A stretch of DNA of 64,000 nt from CALBPI01 sp963922335 (GTDB taxonomy: Bacteria; Pseudomonadota; Gammaproteobacteria; Steroidobacterales; Woeseiaceae). The notes beneath the pieces are model-generated. The model did no database searches. It worked only from the letters and a program-made list of their open reading frames with translations, and was not told the origin of the DNA. The stretch is taken from assembly GCA_963922335.1 (NCBI GenBank), contig CAWUIB010000001.1, positions 372,001-436,000 of the forward strand. The letters run 5' to 3'. This document shows, in pieces, positions 43,278 to 51,315 of the stretch (the stretch's first letter is position 1; each line of letters starts with the position of its first letter). The position numbers and the translations under genes are program-made.

Positions 43278-44162
43278 TCAGTCTCCGTCCCGTTCCCGGC
43301 GTCGACGAGAATCCGCACCCCAGTTGAGTTTGGAGCGCAACAGCTCGGCGTGATCGTAGCCTGGTGGGTGGAGTAGTCGGAGCTGCTGATCCGCACGTCG
43401 CACGATCAGTGAATCGTTATCTTGTAGTTCGCCCAGCAGTTGGCCATCGACACTGATCTCGGCCGTGGTTTGATAGCGCTCAGTGCGCCGCACGCTGATT
43501 TCGACCGAGGCGGGCAGTACGATCGGTCGGTCGCTGAGTGTGTGTGGGCACACCGGGACAAGGGCAATTGCTTCGATCCCTGGCTGGAGAATCGGCCCAC
43601 CGCAAGACAGCGCGTAGGCGGTAGACCCGGTGGGTGTCGCAAGGATCAGGCCGTCGCCTGCATGATCGTTGAGAAAACGCCCATCCACGCGAGTCTCGAA
43701 ATCGATCATTCGCCCGGTATCGCGTCTGCCAACCACAACGTCGTTAACCGCGAGTGCTTTGGCGATTTTGTGGCCGTTGCGAAACACCTCGGCTTCGAGC
43801 AACAAGCGCGATTCCTCAATCGCCTCGTTGGCTAGAACTGCGGCGAGAGAGCGACTCATTTCGTCAGGAGAAATATCGGTGAGAAAGCCAAGGCGCCCGA
43901 GATTAATGCCGAGCACGGGAATCTCGTACCCGATCGCGATTCGAGCGGCGTAGAGCAGTGTGCCGTCGCCGCCGATGGCAATGAACAAATCGGCACGATC
44001 GACCAGCGAGGCGCGGGGTACCACCTCCGCGGCTACGCCTGCGATCGGCTCACCCAACAGTGGATCGACGCCGGCGTCTTTCAGGAAATCGGCAACCTGA
44101 CGTGCCTGCTCCTGAACGCGAGGGTCTTTAGGTTGTCCGAAAAGCGCTGCGGTCTTGATCAT
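43278..44162 (-). CDS. nadK: NAD kinase
   Basis: 294 aa from the ATG at 44162 (MIKTAALFG). An in-frame TTG at 44189 would extend it without added conservation. Phosphorylates NAD to NADP. The GGDGT motif (about 64-69, AIGGDGTLL) and the NDVVVG motif plus the DGLILATPTGSTAY segment (about 168-181) are present. Upstream of recN in the usual gammaproteobacterial order, divergent from hrcA. Confidence 0.96.
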   Translation of the reverse strand: MIKTAALFGQPKDPRVQEQARQVADFLKDAGVDPLLGEPIAGVAAEVVPRASLVDRADLFIAIGGDGTLLYAARIAIGYEIPVLGINLGRLGFLTDISPDEMSRSLAAVLANEAIEESRLLLEAEVFRNGHKIAKALAVNDVVVGRRDTGRMIDFETRVDGRFLNDHAGDGLILATPTGSTAYALSCGGPILQPGIEAIALVPVCPHTLSDRPIVLPASVEISVRRTERYQTTAEISVDGQLLGELQDNDSLIVRRADQQLRLLHPPGYDHAELLRSKLNWGADSRRRRERDGD

Positions 44163-44217
44163 AAGTCCATAGTGTGACGGGTAGTCCAACGTCCAGCAAC
44201 GCTGGTTTATGGTCTGG

Positions 44218-44245
44218 TTGACGCTTTCCTGTGCCGCGGTAAGCT
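44218..44245 (+). promoter_or_regulatory. Sigma-70-type promoter of hrcA
   Basis: TTGACG (44218-44223) and TAAGCT (44240-44245), 16 bases apart. Transcription would start near 44252, just before the GAGGAGA sequence, which argues against use of the ATG at 44209 for hrcA. No CIRCE inverted repeat (TTAGCACTC-N9-GAGTGCTAA) is visible here. Confidence 0.45.
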
Positions 44246-44258
44246 TGCGAGGAGAATC

Positions 44259-44294
44259 ATGCGGAGAAGCTCTGGCATTGGCGCGAAAGTCTGA
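44259..44294 (+). other. Possible 11-codon leader reading frame out of frame with hrcA
   Basis: The best Shine-Dalgarno/ATG pair in the hrcA upstream region (GAGGAGAATC then ATG at 44259) opens a frame of eleven codons (MRRSSGIGAKV) ending at TGA 44292-44294. The hrcA frame is shifted by one. It may be a leader peptide that couples translation to hrcA, or a sign of a one-base indel at the hrcA start. Confidence 0.3.
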
Positions 44295-45345
44295 ACAAGC
44301 AGAACTGTCACCCCGGGCCCAGAAGCTGCTTCGGGTTCTGATCGAGCGTTACGTAAAGGAGGGGACCCCGGTCGGCTCTCGCACGCTCGCTCGCGATGGC
44401 GGTCTCGAACTCAGCCCGGCGACCATACGCAACGTCATGGCCGACCTTGAGGCGCTTGGGCTTGTCGCCGCGCCCCACACATCAGCTGGTCGGGTTCCGA
44501 CACCCTTGGGATACCGGGTGTTCGTGGACAGTCTGATGCGTGTTCGACCGCTGACAACACGTGCTGTGCGCGAGCTTGAGACGCAATTGGCTAGCGAGAG
44601 TGGCGATACCGCATCACTTGTCTCCTCGGCGTCCAGCCTACTGTCACAGTTCACGCAGATGGCGGGCGTCGTGACCGTTCCTCGCGCCGAAAGGGTTACG
44701 CTTCGTCAGATCGAGTTCCTGCCACTCGGCGATCAGCGCGTGTTGGCGATATTGGTCATCAATGCGGCCGAGGTGCAGAACCGTATTCTCCAGACTTCAC
44801 GGGAATACACGCGAGACGAACTCACGCGCGCAGCCAACTTCATCAACTCAAAGTGCGCCGGGATGGAGCTCTCGGCCATCCGCGGTGTGATCGTGGAGGA
44901 GCTGGAGCGCGCACGCGCATCGATGAACCAGGCGATGATCGATGTGGTGAGCATCGCCCAAACGGCACTCGATGCGGAGAAGCCCGCCGAGGCCGAGTAC
45001 ATCATGGCCGGTGAGACCAACCTGATGGGTTTCTCGGAGTTGTCCGACGTTGAGAAGCTGAGGCGGCTTTTTGATGCGTTCAACCAGAAACGCGATCTAC
45101 TGGATTTGCTCGATCGCAGCATCGAGGCGAGCGGCGTCCAGATTTTCATCGGTGAGGAATCCGGCTATCAGATTCTCGACGATTGCAGTGTGGTAGCTTC
45201 GCCGTATGCGATCGATGATGAGGTGGTCGGCGTGCTGGGCGTGATCGGACCGACGCGTATGGCCTACGACCGAGTGATTCCGGTGGTCGATATTACAGCG
45301 AAGTTGCTCTCCACCATCTTGAATTCGAGAAACGAGCCCCAATAA
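44278..45345 (+). CDS. hrcA: Heat-inducible transcription repressor HrcA
   Basis: 355 aa from the TTG at 44278 (MARKSEQAELSPRAQKLL). The longer frame from ATG 44209 would include a stretch upstream of the likely transcript start. HrcA represses heat-shock genes by binding CIRCE with help from GroE. The N-terminal winged helix (LSPATIRNVMADLEALGLV, about 44-62) and the central and C-terminal regions (PHTSAGRVPT, IGEESGYQILDDCSVVASPY, VLGVIGPTRMAYDRVIPVVD) are complete. Start position is the main uncertainty. Followed by grpE. Confidence 0.93.
   Translation: MARKSEQAELSPRAQKLLRVLIERYVKEGTPVGSRTLARDGGLELSPATIRNVMADLEALGLVAAPHTSAGRVPTPLGYRVFVDSLMRVRPLTTRAVRELETQLASESGDTASLVSSASSLLSQFTQMAGVVTVPRAERVTLRQIEFLPLGDQRVLAILVINAAEVQNRILQTSREYTRDELTRAANFINSKCAGMELSAIRGVIVEELERARASMNQAMIDVVSIAQTALDAEKPAEAEYIMAGETNLMGFSELSDVEKLRRLFDAFNQKRDLLDLLDRSIEASGVQIFIGEESGYQILDDCSVVASPYAIDDEVVGVLGVIGPTRMAYDRVIPVVDITAKLLSTILNSRNEPQ
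45318..45344 (+). promoter_or_regulatory. Sigma-32-like promoter of grpE
   Basis: CTTGAA (45318-45323) and CCCCAATA (45337-45344) with 13 bases between, overlapping the hrcA stop codon. Close to the RpoH consensus. Would give grpE a heat-shock start independent of hrcA, with a leader of about 50 bases. Confidence 0.55.
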
Positions 45346-45401
45346 GCCCTCCAGACGCAAGAATGACGCCCCATACGGGGTTTCGAACTGGAGATACGGG
45401 C

Positions 45402-45974
45402 ATGACAGATACCGCGAATCAGGCGGAGCCTAACGACAATGAAACGCCACATTCATCGGAAACCGATGACCATGTGGAAATCTCTGAAGAGGCACTGGAA
45501 GCGGAGCAGGCGGAGGCAGCGGATCCAGTCGCCGCGCTCGAAGCCAAAGCTCAGGAGAATTGGGACAAATACGTCCGGGCGGTTGCTGAGCTGGATAACG
45601 TTCGCAAACGCGCGCAGCGTGACGTCGAGCAGGCCCACAAGTTCGGCAACGAGCGACTACTAGGCGAGCTGCTCGCTGTGTCGGACAGCCTCGAGGCCGG
45701 AATTGCGGCGGGCGACCAGGCGAGCGCGGAAGCGTTGCTTGAGGGCAGCACCGCCACCCTGAAGTTGCTGATGACAACGCTCGAGAAATTCGGGGTCACA
45801 GTGATTGACCCGGCCGGCGCGCCCTTCGACCCGCAAGAGCACGAGGCGATGACGATGGTGCCAAGCCCGGATGCGGAGCCTGGATCGGTGATCGATGTCA
45901 TCCAGAAGGGCTACAGCCTGAACGGTCGCCTCATCCGCGCAGCTCGCGTTGTGGTGGCCGCCGAGGCGTCTTGA
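45402..45974 (+). CDS. grpE: GrpE, nucleotide exchange factor for DnaK
   Basis: 190 aa from the ATG at 45402, with GGAG eight bases before. An acidic N-terminal region is followed by the long dimer helix (about 50-95, KAQENWDKYVRAVAELDNVRKRAQRDVEQA) and the beta-rich wing with the family motif GAPFDPQEHEAMTMVPS and IQKGYSLNGRLIRAARVVVA. Releases ADP from DnaK. Second gene of the hrcA-grpE-dnaK-dnaJ block. Confidence 0.96.
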   Translation: MTDTANQAEPNDNETPHSSETDDHVEISEEALEAEQAEAADPVAALEAKAQENWDKYVRAVAELDNVRKRAQRDVEQAHKFGNERLLGELLAVSDSLEAGIAAGDQASAEALLEGSTATLKLLMTTLEKFGVTVIDPAGAPFDPQEHEAMTMVPSPDAEPGSVIDVIQKGYSLNGRLIRAARVVVAAEAS

Positions 45975-45997
45975 AAGTCGGGTGTTTCCCCCCATTT
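45970..45997 (+). promoter_or_regulatory. Sigma-32 promoter of dnaK, overlapping the grpE stop
   Basis: CTTGAA (45970-45975) contains the grpE stop codon (TGA at 45972-45974), and CCCCATTT (45990-45997) lies 14 bases further. This is an essentially exact RpoH consensus. Predicted start near 46004, about 60 bases before the dnaK ATG. Confidence 0.78.
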
Positions 45998-46062
45998 ATC
46001 TACCAACTTGAAAAAATGATCGCTGGCCGGAGCGCCGGCTTTTGACTGATGAGGGATTTTCC

Positions 46063-47982
46063 ATGGGTAAAGTGATCGGTATCGACCTCGGGACCACCAA
46101 CTCCTGCGTGGCGGTCATGGAAGGCGACAGCGCACGCGTTATCGAGAACAGTGAGGGCGACCGCACAACGCCTTCGATCGTCGCGTTCACCAAAGACAAC
46201 GAAGTGCTGGTTGGGCAGTCTGCGAAACGGCAGGCGGTGACCAATCCGACGAATACGCTGTTCGCGGTCAAGCGCTTGATCGGGCGTCGTTTCGAAGATG
46301 ACGTGGTTCAGAGAGACATTGGCATGGTGCCGTACACGATCGCCAAGGCGGACAATGGTGACGCCTGGGTCGAGGTGGACGGCAAGAAAATGGCGCCGCC
46401 CGAGATTTCGGCGCGTGTGCTGATGAAAATGAAGAAAACCGCTGAAGACTATCTCGGTGAAGAAGTCACCGAGGCCGTCATCACTGTGCCGGCTTACTTC
46501 AACGATTCTCAGCGCCAGGCGACAAAAGACGCTGGCAAAATCGCGGGCCTCGAAGTCCGACGAATCATCAATGAACCGACGGCAGCAGCGCTCGCTTACG
46601 GCATGGACAAGAAGCGCGGTGATCGCACGATCGCCGTTTATGATCTCGGTGGCGGCACCTTCGACGTGTCCATCATTGAGATTGCCGAAGTCGATGGTGA
46701 ACACCAGTTCGAAGTGCTCGCGACCAACGGTGATACGTTCCTCGGCGGGGAAGACTTTGACCTGAAGCTAATCGATTACCTCGCCAGCGAATTCGAAAAA
46801 GAATCGGGTATGGACCTGCGCAACGAAGCGCTGGCTATGCAGCGGCTGAAGGAAGCGGCGGAGAAGGCCAAGATCGAGCTCTCCTCACAGCAGCAGACCG
46901 AAGTCAATCTGCCCTACATCACGGCGGACGCCAGCGGGCCTAAGCACCTCAACATCAAGGTGACGCGTGCGAAGCTCGAGTCACTGGTTGGTGACTTGAT
47001 CTCGCGTACGATCGAGCCTTGCAAGATTGCGTTGAAAGATGCGGGACTCAAGGTGTCTGATGTCCATGACGTGATTCTTGTTGGTGGTCAGACGCGCATG
47101 CCGAAGGTGGCCGAAGAGGTGCAGAACTTCTTTGGTAAAGAGCCACGTCGCGACGTGAATCCCGACGAAGCGGTTGCGATAGGTGCCGCGATCCAGGGTG
47201 GCGTGCTGTCTGGTGACGTGAAGGACGTGCTGCTGCTCGACGTGACGCCTTTGTCGCTCGGTATCGAGACCATGGGCGGCGTGATGACCAAGCTCATCGA
47301 CAAGAACACAACGATTCCGGCAAACGCGGAGCAGGTGTTCTCTACGGCGGATGATAACCAGACCGCAGTAACGATCCACGTATTGCAAGGTGAGCGTGAG
47401 CGCGCTGGCGATAACAAGTCACTCGGCAAGTTCGATTTGGCCGATATCCCGCCGGCACCGCGCGGTATGCCGCAAATCGAGGTGACGTTCGACATCGACG
47501 CCAACGGCATCCTTAACGTGTCCGCCAAGGACAAAGCGACCGGCAAGAGCCAGAACATCGTGATCAAGGCCTCAAGCGGTCTGTCCGATGAAGAAATCGA
47601 CAACATGGTTCGGGATGCTGAGGCGCACGCCGAGGAAGACCGTAAGTTCCGTGAATTGGTGGACGTGCGCAATCAAGCAGACGGCCTGATCCACGCAACC
47701 GAGAAATCGCTCGAAGACCTGGGTGACAAAGTTGAAGCTCAGGAACGTGCGACGATCGAATCGGCGATTAACGATCTAAAAGGCGTAGTGTCTGGTGAGG
47801 ACCAAGCGGCGATCGAAGCCAAGACCAAAGCCTTGGCAGAGGCGTCTGCTGCTATGGCCCAGAAGGCCTACGAACAGGCCGAGGCGACCGGCGATGATGG
47901 CGGTGCGTCGGCGTCAGCCGACGACGACGTCGTCGATGCCGAGTTTGAGGAAGTGTCGGACGACGATAAAAAATCAGCCTGA
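46063..47982 (+). CDS. dnaK: Molecular chaperone DnaK (Hsp70)
   Basis: 639 aa. ATP-dependent Hsp70. The ATG at 46063 (MGKVIGIDLGTTNSCVAVMEG) is preferred to the longer frame because GAGGGA lies just upstream. Phosphate-1 IDLGTTNSC, EPTAAALAYG, phosphate-2 VYDLGGGTFDVSI, the adenosine motif ILVGGQTRMPKV, linker DVLLLDVTPLSLGIETMGG and the substrate-binding domain are all present. C-terminal tail is acidic, ending DDDKKSA-like. Produced with GrpE and DnaJ from the adjacent genes. Confidence 0.98.
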   Translation: MGKVIGIDLGTTNSCVAVMEGDSARVIENSEGDRTTPSIVAFTKDNEVLVGQSAKRQAVTNPTNTLFAVKRLIGRRFEDDVVQRDIGMVPYTIAKADNGDAWVEVDGKKMAPPEISARVLMKMKKTAEDYLGEEVTEAVITVPAYFNDSQRQATKDAGKIAGLEVRRIINEPTAAALAYGMDKKRGDRTIAVYDLGGGTFDVSIIEIAEVDGEHQFEVLATNGDTFLGGEDFDLKLIDYLASEFEKESGMDLRNEALAMQRLKEAAEKAKIELSSQQQTEVNLPYITADASGPKHLNIKVTRAKLESLVGDLISRTIEPCKIALKDAGLKVSDVHDVILVGGQTRMPKVAEEVQNFFGKEPRRDVNPDEAVAIGAAIQGGVLSGDVKDVLLLDVTPLSLGIETMGGVMTKLIDKNTTIPANAEQVFSTADDNQTAVTIHVLQGERERAGDNKSLGKFDLADIPPAPRGMPQIEVTFDIDANGILNVSAKDKATGKSQNIVIKASSGLSDEEIDNMVRDAEAHAEEDRKFRELVDVRNQADGLIHATEKSLEDLGDKVEAQERATIESAINDLKGVVSGEDQAAIEAKTKALAEASAAMAQKAYEQAEATGDDGGASASADDDVVDAEFEEVSDDDKKSA

Positions 47983-48002
47983 TAATCGGGTGATCGAAAC
48001 CG

Positions 48003-48034
48003 GGCCGGACAGGGTGCACAACCCCTGTCCGGCC
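48003..48034 (+). other. Strong hairpin between dnaK and dnaJ
   Basis: GGCCGGACAGGG at 48003-48014 and CCCTGTCCGGCC at 48023-48034 form a perfect 12-bp stem with an eight-base loop, 20 bases after the dnaK stop and 23 before the dnaJ ATG. No T-run follows, so it is more likely an RNA-stability or partial-termination element than a full terminator. Confidence 0.55.
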
Positions 48035-48057
48035 TGTCGGCGAATACAGAGGACCGC

Positions 48058-49200
48058 ATGGCGAAACGTGACTACTACGAGGTGCTTGGCGTTGAGAAAA
48101 GCGCCGATGAGGCGACGCTGAAAAAAGCGTACCGTCGTCTCGCCATGAAGCACCACCCGGATCGAAACCCGGATGATTCGGAGGCCGAAGCGCGATTTAA
48201 GGAAGCTAAGGAAGCCTATGAAGTGCTCTCCGATAGCCAAAAACGCGCGGCTTACGATCAGTTCGGTCATGACGGCGTTAGCAACAGCGCGTCCGGTGGC
48301 CCGGGGTTCGGGGGCGGTGCGTCGTTTAGTGATGTTTTCGGCGACGTGTTCGGCGATATCTTCGGCGCTGCAGGTCGTCGTGGAGGCGGCGGGGGGCGTC
48401 AGGCCTATCGTGGTGCGGACCTTCGGTATGAGCTGGAAATGACACTGGAACAAGCGGTGCGCGGAGAGTCTCGTACGCTAGAGATTCCGACACTGGTGGT
48501 TTGTGATACCTGCGATGGCAGTGGCGCCGCACCGGGCACAAAGCCGGAAACCTGCACTACCTGCGGCGGTGCGGGGCAGGTTCGCATGACGCAGGGCTTT
48601 TTCTCTGTGCAACAAACCTGCCCGGCGTGCCATGGTGAAGGCACTATCATCAAGGATCCGTGCCCTGCATGTGATGGACGCGGGCGCCAACGCAAGACCC
48701 GTACCTTGCAGGTCAAGATTCCCGCAGGCGTTGATTCAGGCGACCGAATTCGACTGACGGGCGAGGGCGAGGCCGGGCGCAATGGCGGCCCCTCCGGCGA
48801 TCTCTATGTCGAAGTGCGATTGGCCCAGCATGAGGTTTTTGAGCGCGATGGGCCGGATCTGCACTGCGACGTGCCGTTGAGTTTTGTCACCGCTGCGCTG
48901 GGTGGCTCGGTCACCGTGCCCACGTTGGATGGCGAGGTCACGCTCAAGGTGCCCCCGGGCACGCAGACAGGCAAAGTATTCAGACTGCGCGGCAAAGGCG
49001 TGCCGACGGTTCGTATCCAGGAACCGGGAGACTTGTATTGCAAAGTGATGCTGGAAACGCCGGTTAATCTCACGGCAGACCAGAAAGAGCTGCTGCGAAA
49101 GTTTGATAGTGCTGTCGATCTCGGTGGTGATCGCCACAATCCCCGCACGCAATCGTGGACCGATAACGTGAAGCGATTTTTCGACAACATCGGCTCGTGA
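48058..49200 (+). CDS. dnaJ: Molecular chaperone DnaJ (Hsp40)
   Basis: 380 aa. Stimulates the ATPase of DnaK. The J domain (1-70) has the HPD motif in HHPDRNPDD. A Gly/Phe-rich linker (about 75-120) precedes the zinc region with four CxxCxGxG repeats (CDTCDGSG, CTTCGGAG, CPACHGEG, CPACDGRG), then the C-terminal client-binding domains. AGAGGA precedes the ATG. The stop overlaps the dapB GTG (GTGA). Confidence 0.98.
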   Translation: MAKRDYYEVLGVEKSADEATLKKAYRRLAMKHHPDRNPDDSEAEARFKEAKEAYEVLSDSQKRAAYDQFGHDGVSNSASGGPGFGGGASFSDVFGDVFGDIFGAAGRRGGGGGRQAYRGADLRYELEMTLEQAVRGESRTLEIPTLVVCDTCDGSGAAPGTKPETCTTCGGAGQVRMTQGFFSVQQTCPACHGEGTIIKDPCPACDGRGRQRKTRTLQVKIPAGVDSGDRIRLTGEGEAGRNGGPSGDLYVEVRLAQHEVFERDGPDLHCDVPLSFVTAALGGSVTVPTLDGEVTLKVPPGTQTGKVFRLRGKGVPTVRIQEPGDLYCKVMLETPVNLTADQKELLRKFDSAVDLGGDRHNPRTQSWTDNVKRFFDNIGS

Positions 49201-49940
49201 GCGCACACGACCGTAGACCGTTGCGAATTGCATTGCTCGGTGCCACCGGCAGGATGGGGCAACAAATCGATGCGCTTGCTGCGCAGGCCCACGACTTGGC
49301 AGTGGTCACGCGCTGGAGTCGCGGTTCGGACCTGGTCAATGCATTGCAAGATATCGACCTGGCGATAGATTTCACGCAGGCCGAAGCCACCCAGGACTTG
49401 GTCGAAGGAATCTCCAAGACCGACTGCGCCTTGGTTACCGGCACAACCGGCCGCGATAGCCAACAGGTCAAGGCAATCGAAAAACTCGCGGACTCTCGCC
49501 CGGTGTTCGCGGCAAGCAATATGAGTGTCGCCGTAAATTTGTTGCATACGCTTGTAGAGCGTGCTGCAGCTGCGCTCCCGGGTTTCGATATCGAGGTTGC
49601 TGAGACGCATCATTCAGGAAAGGTCGATGCGCCCTCCGGGACGGCACTGACGCTCGGCTACGCTGCGGCGAGCGCCAGGGGTATGGAGGGCTGGAAGCCA
49701 GAGATTCGGGGAGCAGGCCAGCGCAACCCGGGTGAGATCGGATTCAGCGTGCAACGCGGCGGCAATGTGATTGGAGAGCACTCCGTGTCGTTCTTCGGTG
49801 AGCGAGAACGCCTGACGTTGTCGCACCGGGCTGAAGATCGGCAGCTGTTTGCCGCAGGGGCTTTGGACGCAGCCCGATGGTTGATGGATCAACCAGTCGG
49901 TCTCTACGGAATGCAGGATCTGGTCGCATCGCTCGCTTGA
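49197..49940 (+). CDS. dapB: 4-Hydroxy-tetrahydrodipicolinate reductase
   Basis: 247 aa, GTG start overlapping the dnaJ stop. NAD(P)H-dependent step of the diaminopimelate/lysine pathway. Rossmann loop LLGATGRMGQQI (about 13-24), catalytic ETHHSGKVDAPSGTA (about 136-150) with the His pair and Lys. Shorter than E. coli (273 aa), which is common in related lineages. Its position after dnaJ is conserved in many gammaproteobacteria. Confidence 0.96.
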   Translation: MSAHDRRPLRIALLGATGRMGQQIDALAAQAHDLAVVTRWSRGSDLVNALQDIDLAIDFTQAEATQDLVEGISKTDCALVTGTTGRDSQQVKAIEKLADSRPVFAASNMSVAVNLLHTLVERAAAALPGFDIEVAETHHSGKVDAPSGTALTLGYAAASARGMEGWKPEIRGAGQRNPGEIGFSVQRGGNVIGEHSVSFFGERERLTLSHRAEDRQLFAAGALDAARWLMDQPVGLYGMQDLVASLA

Positions 49941-49966
49941 GCCTTTCTTTGCGCGCCCCGCTACCG

Positions 49967-50055
49967 TACAATCTTCGCTCAGCAGGCGATCTGCTGACCA
50001 CAAGCGGAAGCGTCGCGATCAGTACTCTCGATTGATCAGCTGACCTTCCGCTTTT
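49967..50055 (+). promoter_or_regulatory. carA promoter and structured leader
   Basis: A -10 hexamer TACAAT (49967-49972) with a weak -35 region about 17 bases upstream (TTTCTT) would start transcription near 49979. The leader has a hairpin AGCAG/CTGCT (49981-49995) and a long one in which AAGCGGAAG (50002-50010) pairs with CTTCCGCTT (50045-50053), enclosing GATCA/TGATC, followed by TTTTG. It may be a transcription-attenuation leader of the carAB operon or a terminator for dapB. No leader peptide is evident. Confidence 0.4.
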
Positions 50056-50091
50056 GTGTGTCTGCCTTTCGCGGTATTCGAAGAGGTAGCA

Positions 50092-51282
50092 ATGGTTAAA
50101 CCGGCAATTCTCGCCCTGGCGGACGGCACAGTGTTCCGCGGGCTTTCGTGTGGGGCTGATGGCGAAGCTATCGGGGAAGTCGTTTTCAATACGGCCATGA
50201 CCGGTTATCAGGAGATTCTTACCGATCCCTCCTACTGCCAACAGATTGTCACGTTGACCTATCCACACATCGGCAATACCGGTACCAACAGCGATGACTT
50301 TGAGTCTTCGAAAGTGCACGCAACCGGTCTTGTGATTCGAGACCGTTCGATTGTGACCTCGAGCTGGCGATCAGAAGCGAACCTCGCCGATTTTTTGCGG
50401 CGCGCCAACGTCGTGGCAATAAGCGATCTGGATACACGTGCGCTGACACGCCATATCCGTGAGCACGGCGCTCAGCAGGGTTGCATTGCAACCGCCGAAG
50501 ATGGTGTCGCAGCGTCGGCGCTTGCGAAGGCAACGGTTGAAAAGGCCAAGTCAGCGCCGGGCCTCGCGGGAACTGACCTCGCAAAGGTCGTGACGACCGA
50601 TAGCAGCTATCAATGGGCGCAGGGCGAGTCGTGGAATAACCCGGAACCTGTCGTAACCCGACGGATAGCGCCATTGCACGTTGTTGCCTACGACTTTGGC
50701 ATCAAGCGCAACATTCTGCGCCTTCTGGTCGAGCATGACTGTCGTGTCACTGTGGTGCCAGCGAAGACGAGTGCTGACGAGGTGCTCGATCTGCATCCGG
50801 ATGGGGTGTTCTTGTCAAACGGTCCTGGTGACCCCGAGCCTTGCGATTACGCGATCGAAGCCATTGGGAAATTGCTTGAGACCGGAATTCCGATGTTTGG
50901 TATTTGTCTGGGCCATCAGCTGCTGGCATTGGCGCTTGGGGCGAAGACCGAAAAAATGAAGTTCGGACATCATGGCGCCAACCATCCGGTCCAGGACCTG
51001 GAGTCCGGACGCGTGCTGATCACGAGCCAAAACCACGGTTTCGCAGTTGCCGAGGACAGCTTGCCCGACGGGGTAATCGCAACACATCGGTCATTGTTCG
51101 ACGGCACTCTTCAGGGCATCGCGCATGAGCGCCTTCCGGTGTTTTCATTCCAGGGCCATCCAGAGGCCAGTCCTGGGCCGCAGGATGTTCGGCATCTGTT
51201 CCACCAGTTTTCGCTTGCGATGGCGCAGAGTATTCAGGAACGCGGCATGAGCGAATCGGGCGAGCGAGCCGCCGAATCGTGA
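50092..51282 (+). CDS. carA: Carbamoyl-phosphate synthase small subunit
   Basis: 396 aa from the ATG at 50092 (GAGGTAGC upstream). Glutamine amidotransferase that supplies ammonia to CarB for carbamoyl phosphate in arginine and pyrimidine synthesis. N-terminal domain LALADGTVFRGLSCG, GATase triad Cys in FGICLGHQLLALALG, His and Glu in FQGHPEASPGP (His/Glu). C-terminal tail extends a little beyond E. coli (382 aa). First gene of the carAB operon, followed by carB after 33 bases. Confidence 0.97.
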   Translation: MVKPAILALADGTVFRGLSCGADGEAIGEVVFNTAMTGYQEILTDPSYCQQIVTLTYPHIGNTGTNSDDFESSKVHATGLVIRDRSIVTSSWRSEANLADFLRRANVVAISDLDTRALTRHIREHGAQQGCIATAEDGVAASALAKATVEKAKSAPGLAGTDLAKVVTTDSSYQWAQGESWNNPEPVVTRRIAPLHVVAYDFGIKRNILRLLVEHDCRVTVVPAKTSADEVLDLHPDGVFLSNGPGDPEPCDYAIEAIGKLLETGIPMFGICLGHQLLALALGAKTEKMKFGHHGANHPVQDLESGRVLITSQNHGFAVAEDSLPDGVIATHRSLFDGTLQGIAHERLPVFSFQGHPEASPGPQDVRHLFHQFSLAMAQSIQERGMSESGERAAES

Positions 51283-51315
51283 GCCTCGCAAACACCATCT
51301 ACAACAGGAGCCACG

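Noticed and set aside
44209..44277. ATG at 44209 as the hrcA start
   Set aside because: It precedes the predicted promoter -35 and lacks a ribosome-binding site. Homologues start near the SPRAQKLL segment.
44163..46062. CIRCE operator near hrcA, grpE or dnaK
   Set aside because: Looked for TTAGCACTC with an inverted partner at nine-base spacing and found none in the intergenic parts.
46000..46704. Long frame antisense to dnaK (about 234 codons)
   Set aside because: It is the mirror image of the conserved dnaK frame, a well-known codon-use effect, with no ribosome-binding site or recognisable motif.
48804..49613. 269-codon antisense frame under dnaJ and dapB
   Set aside because: Overlaps two conserved genes, no start signal or known domain.
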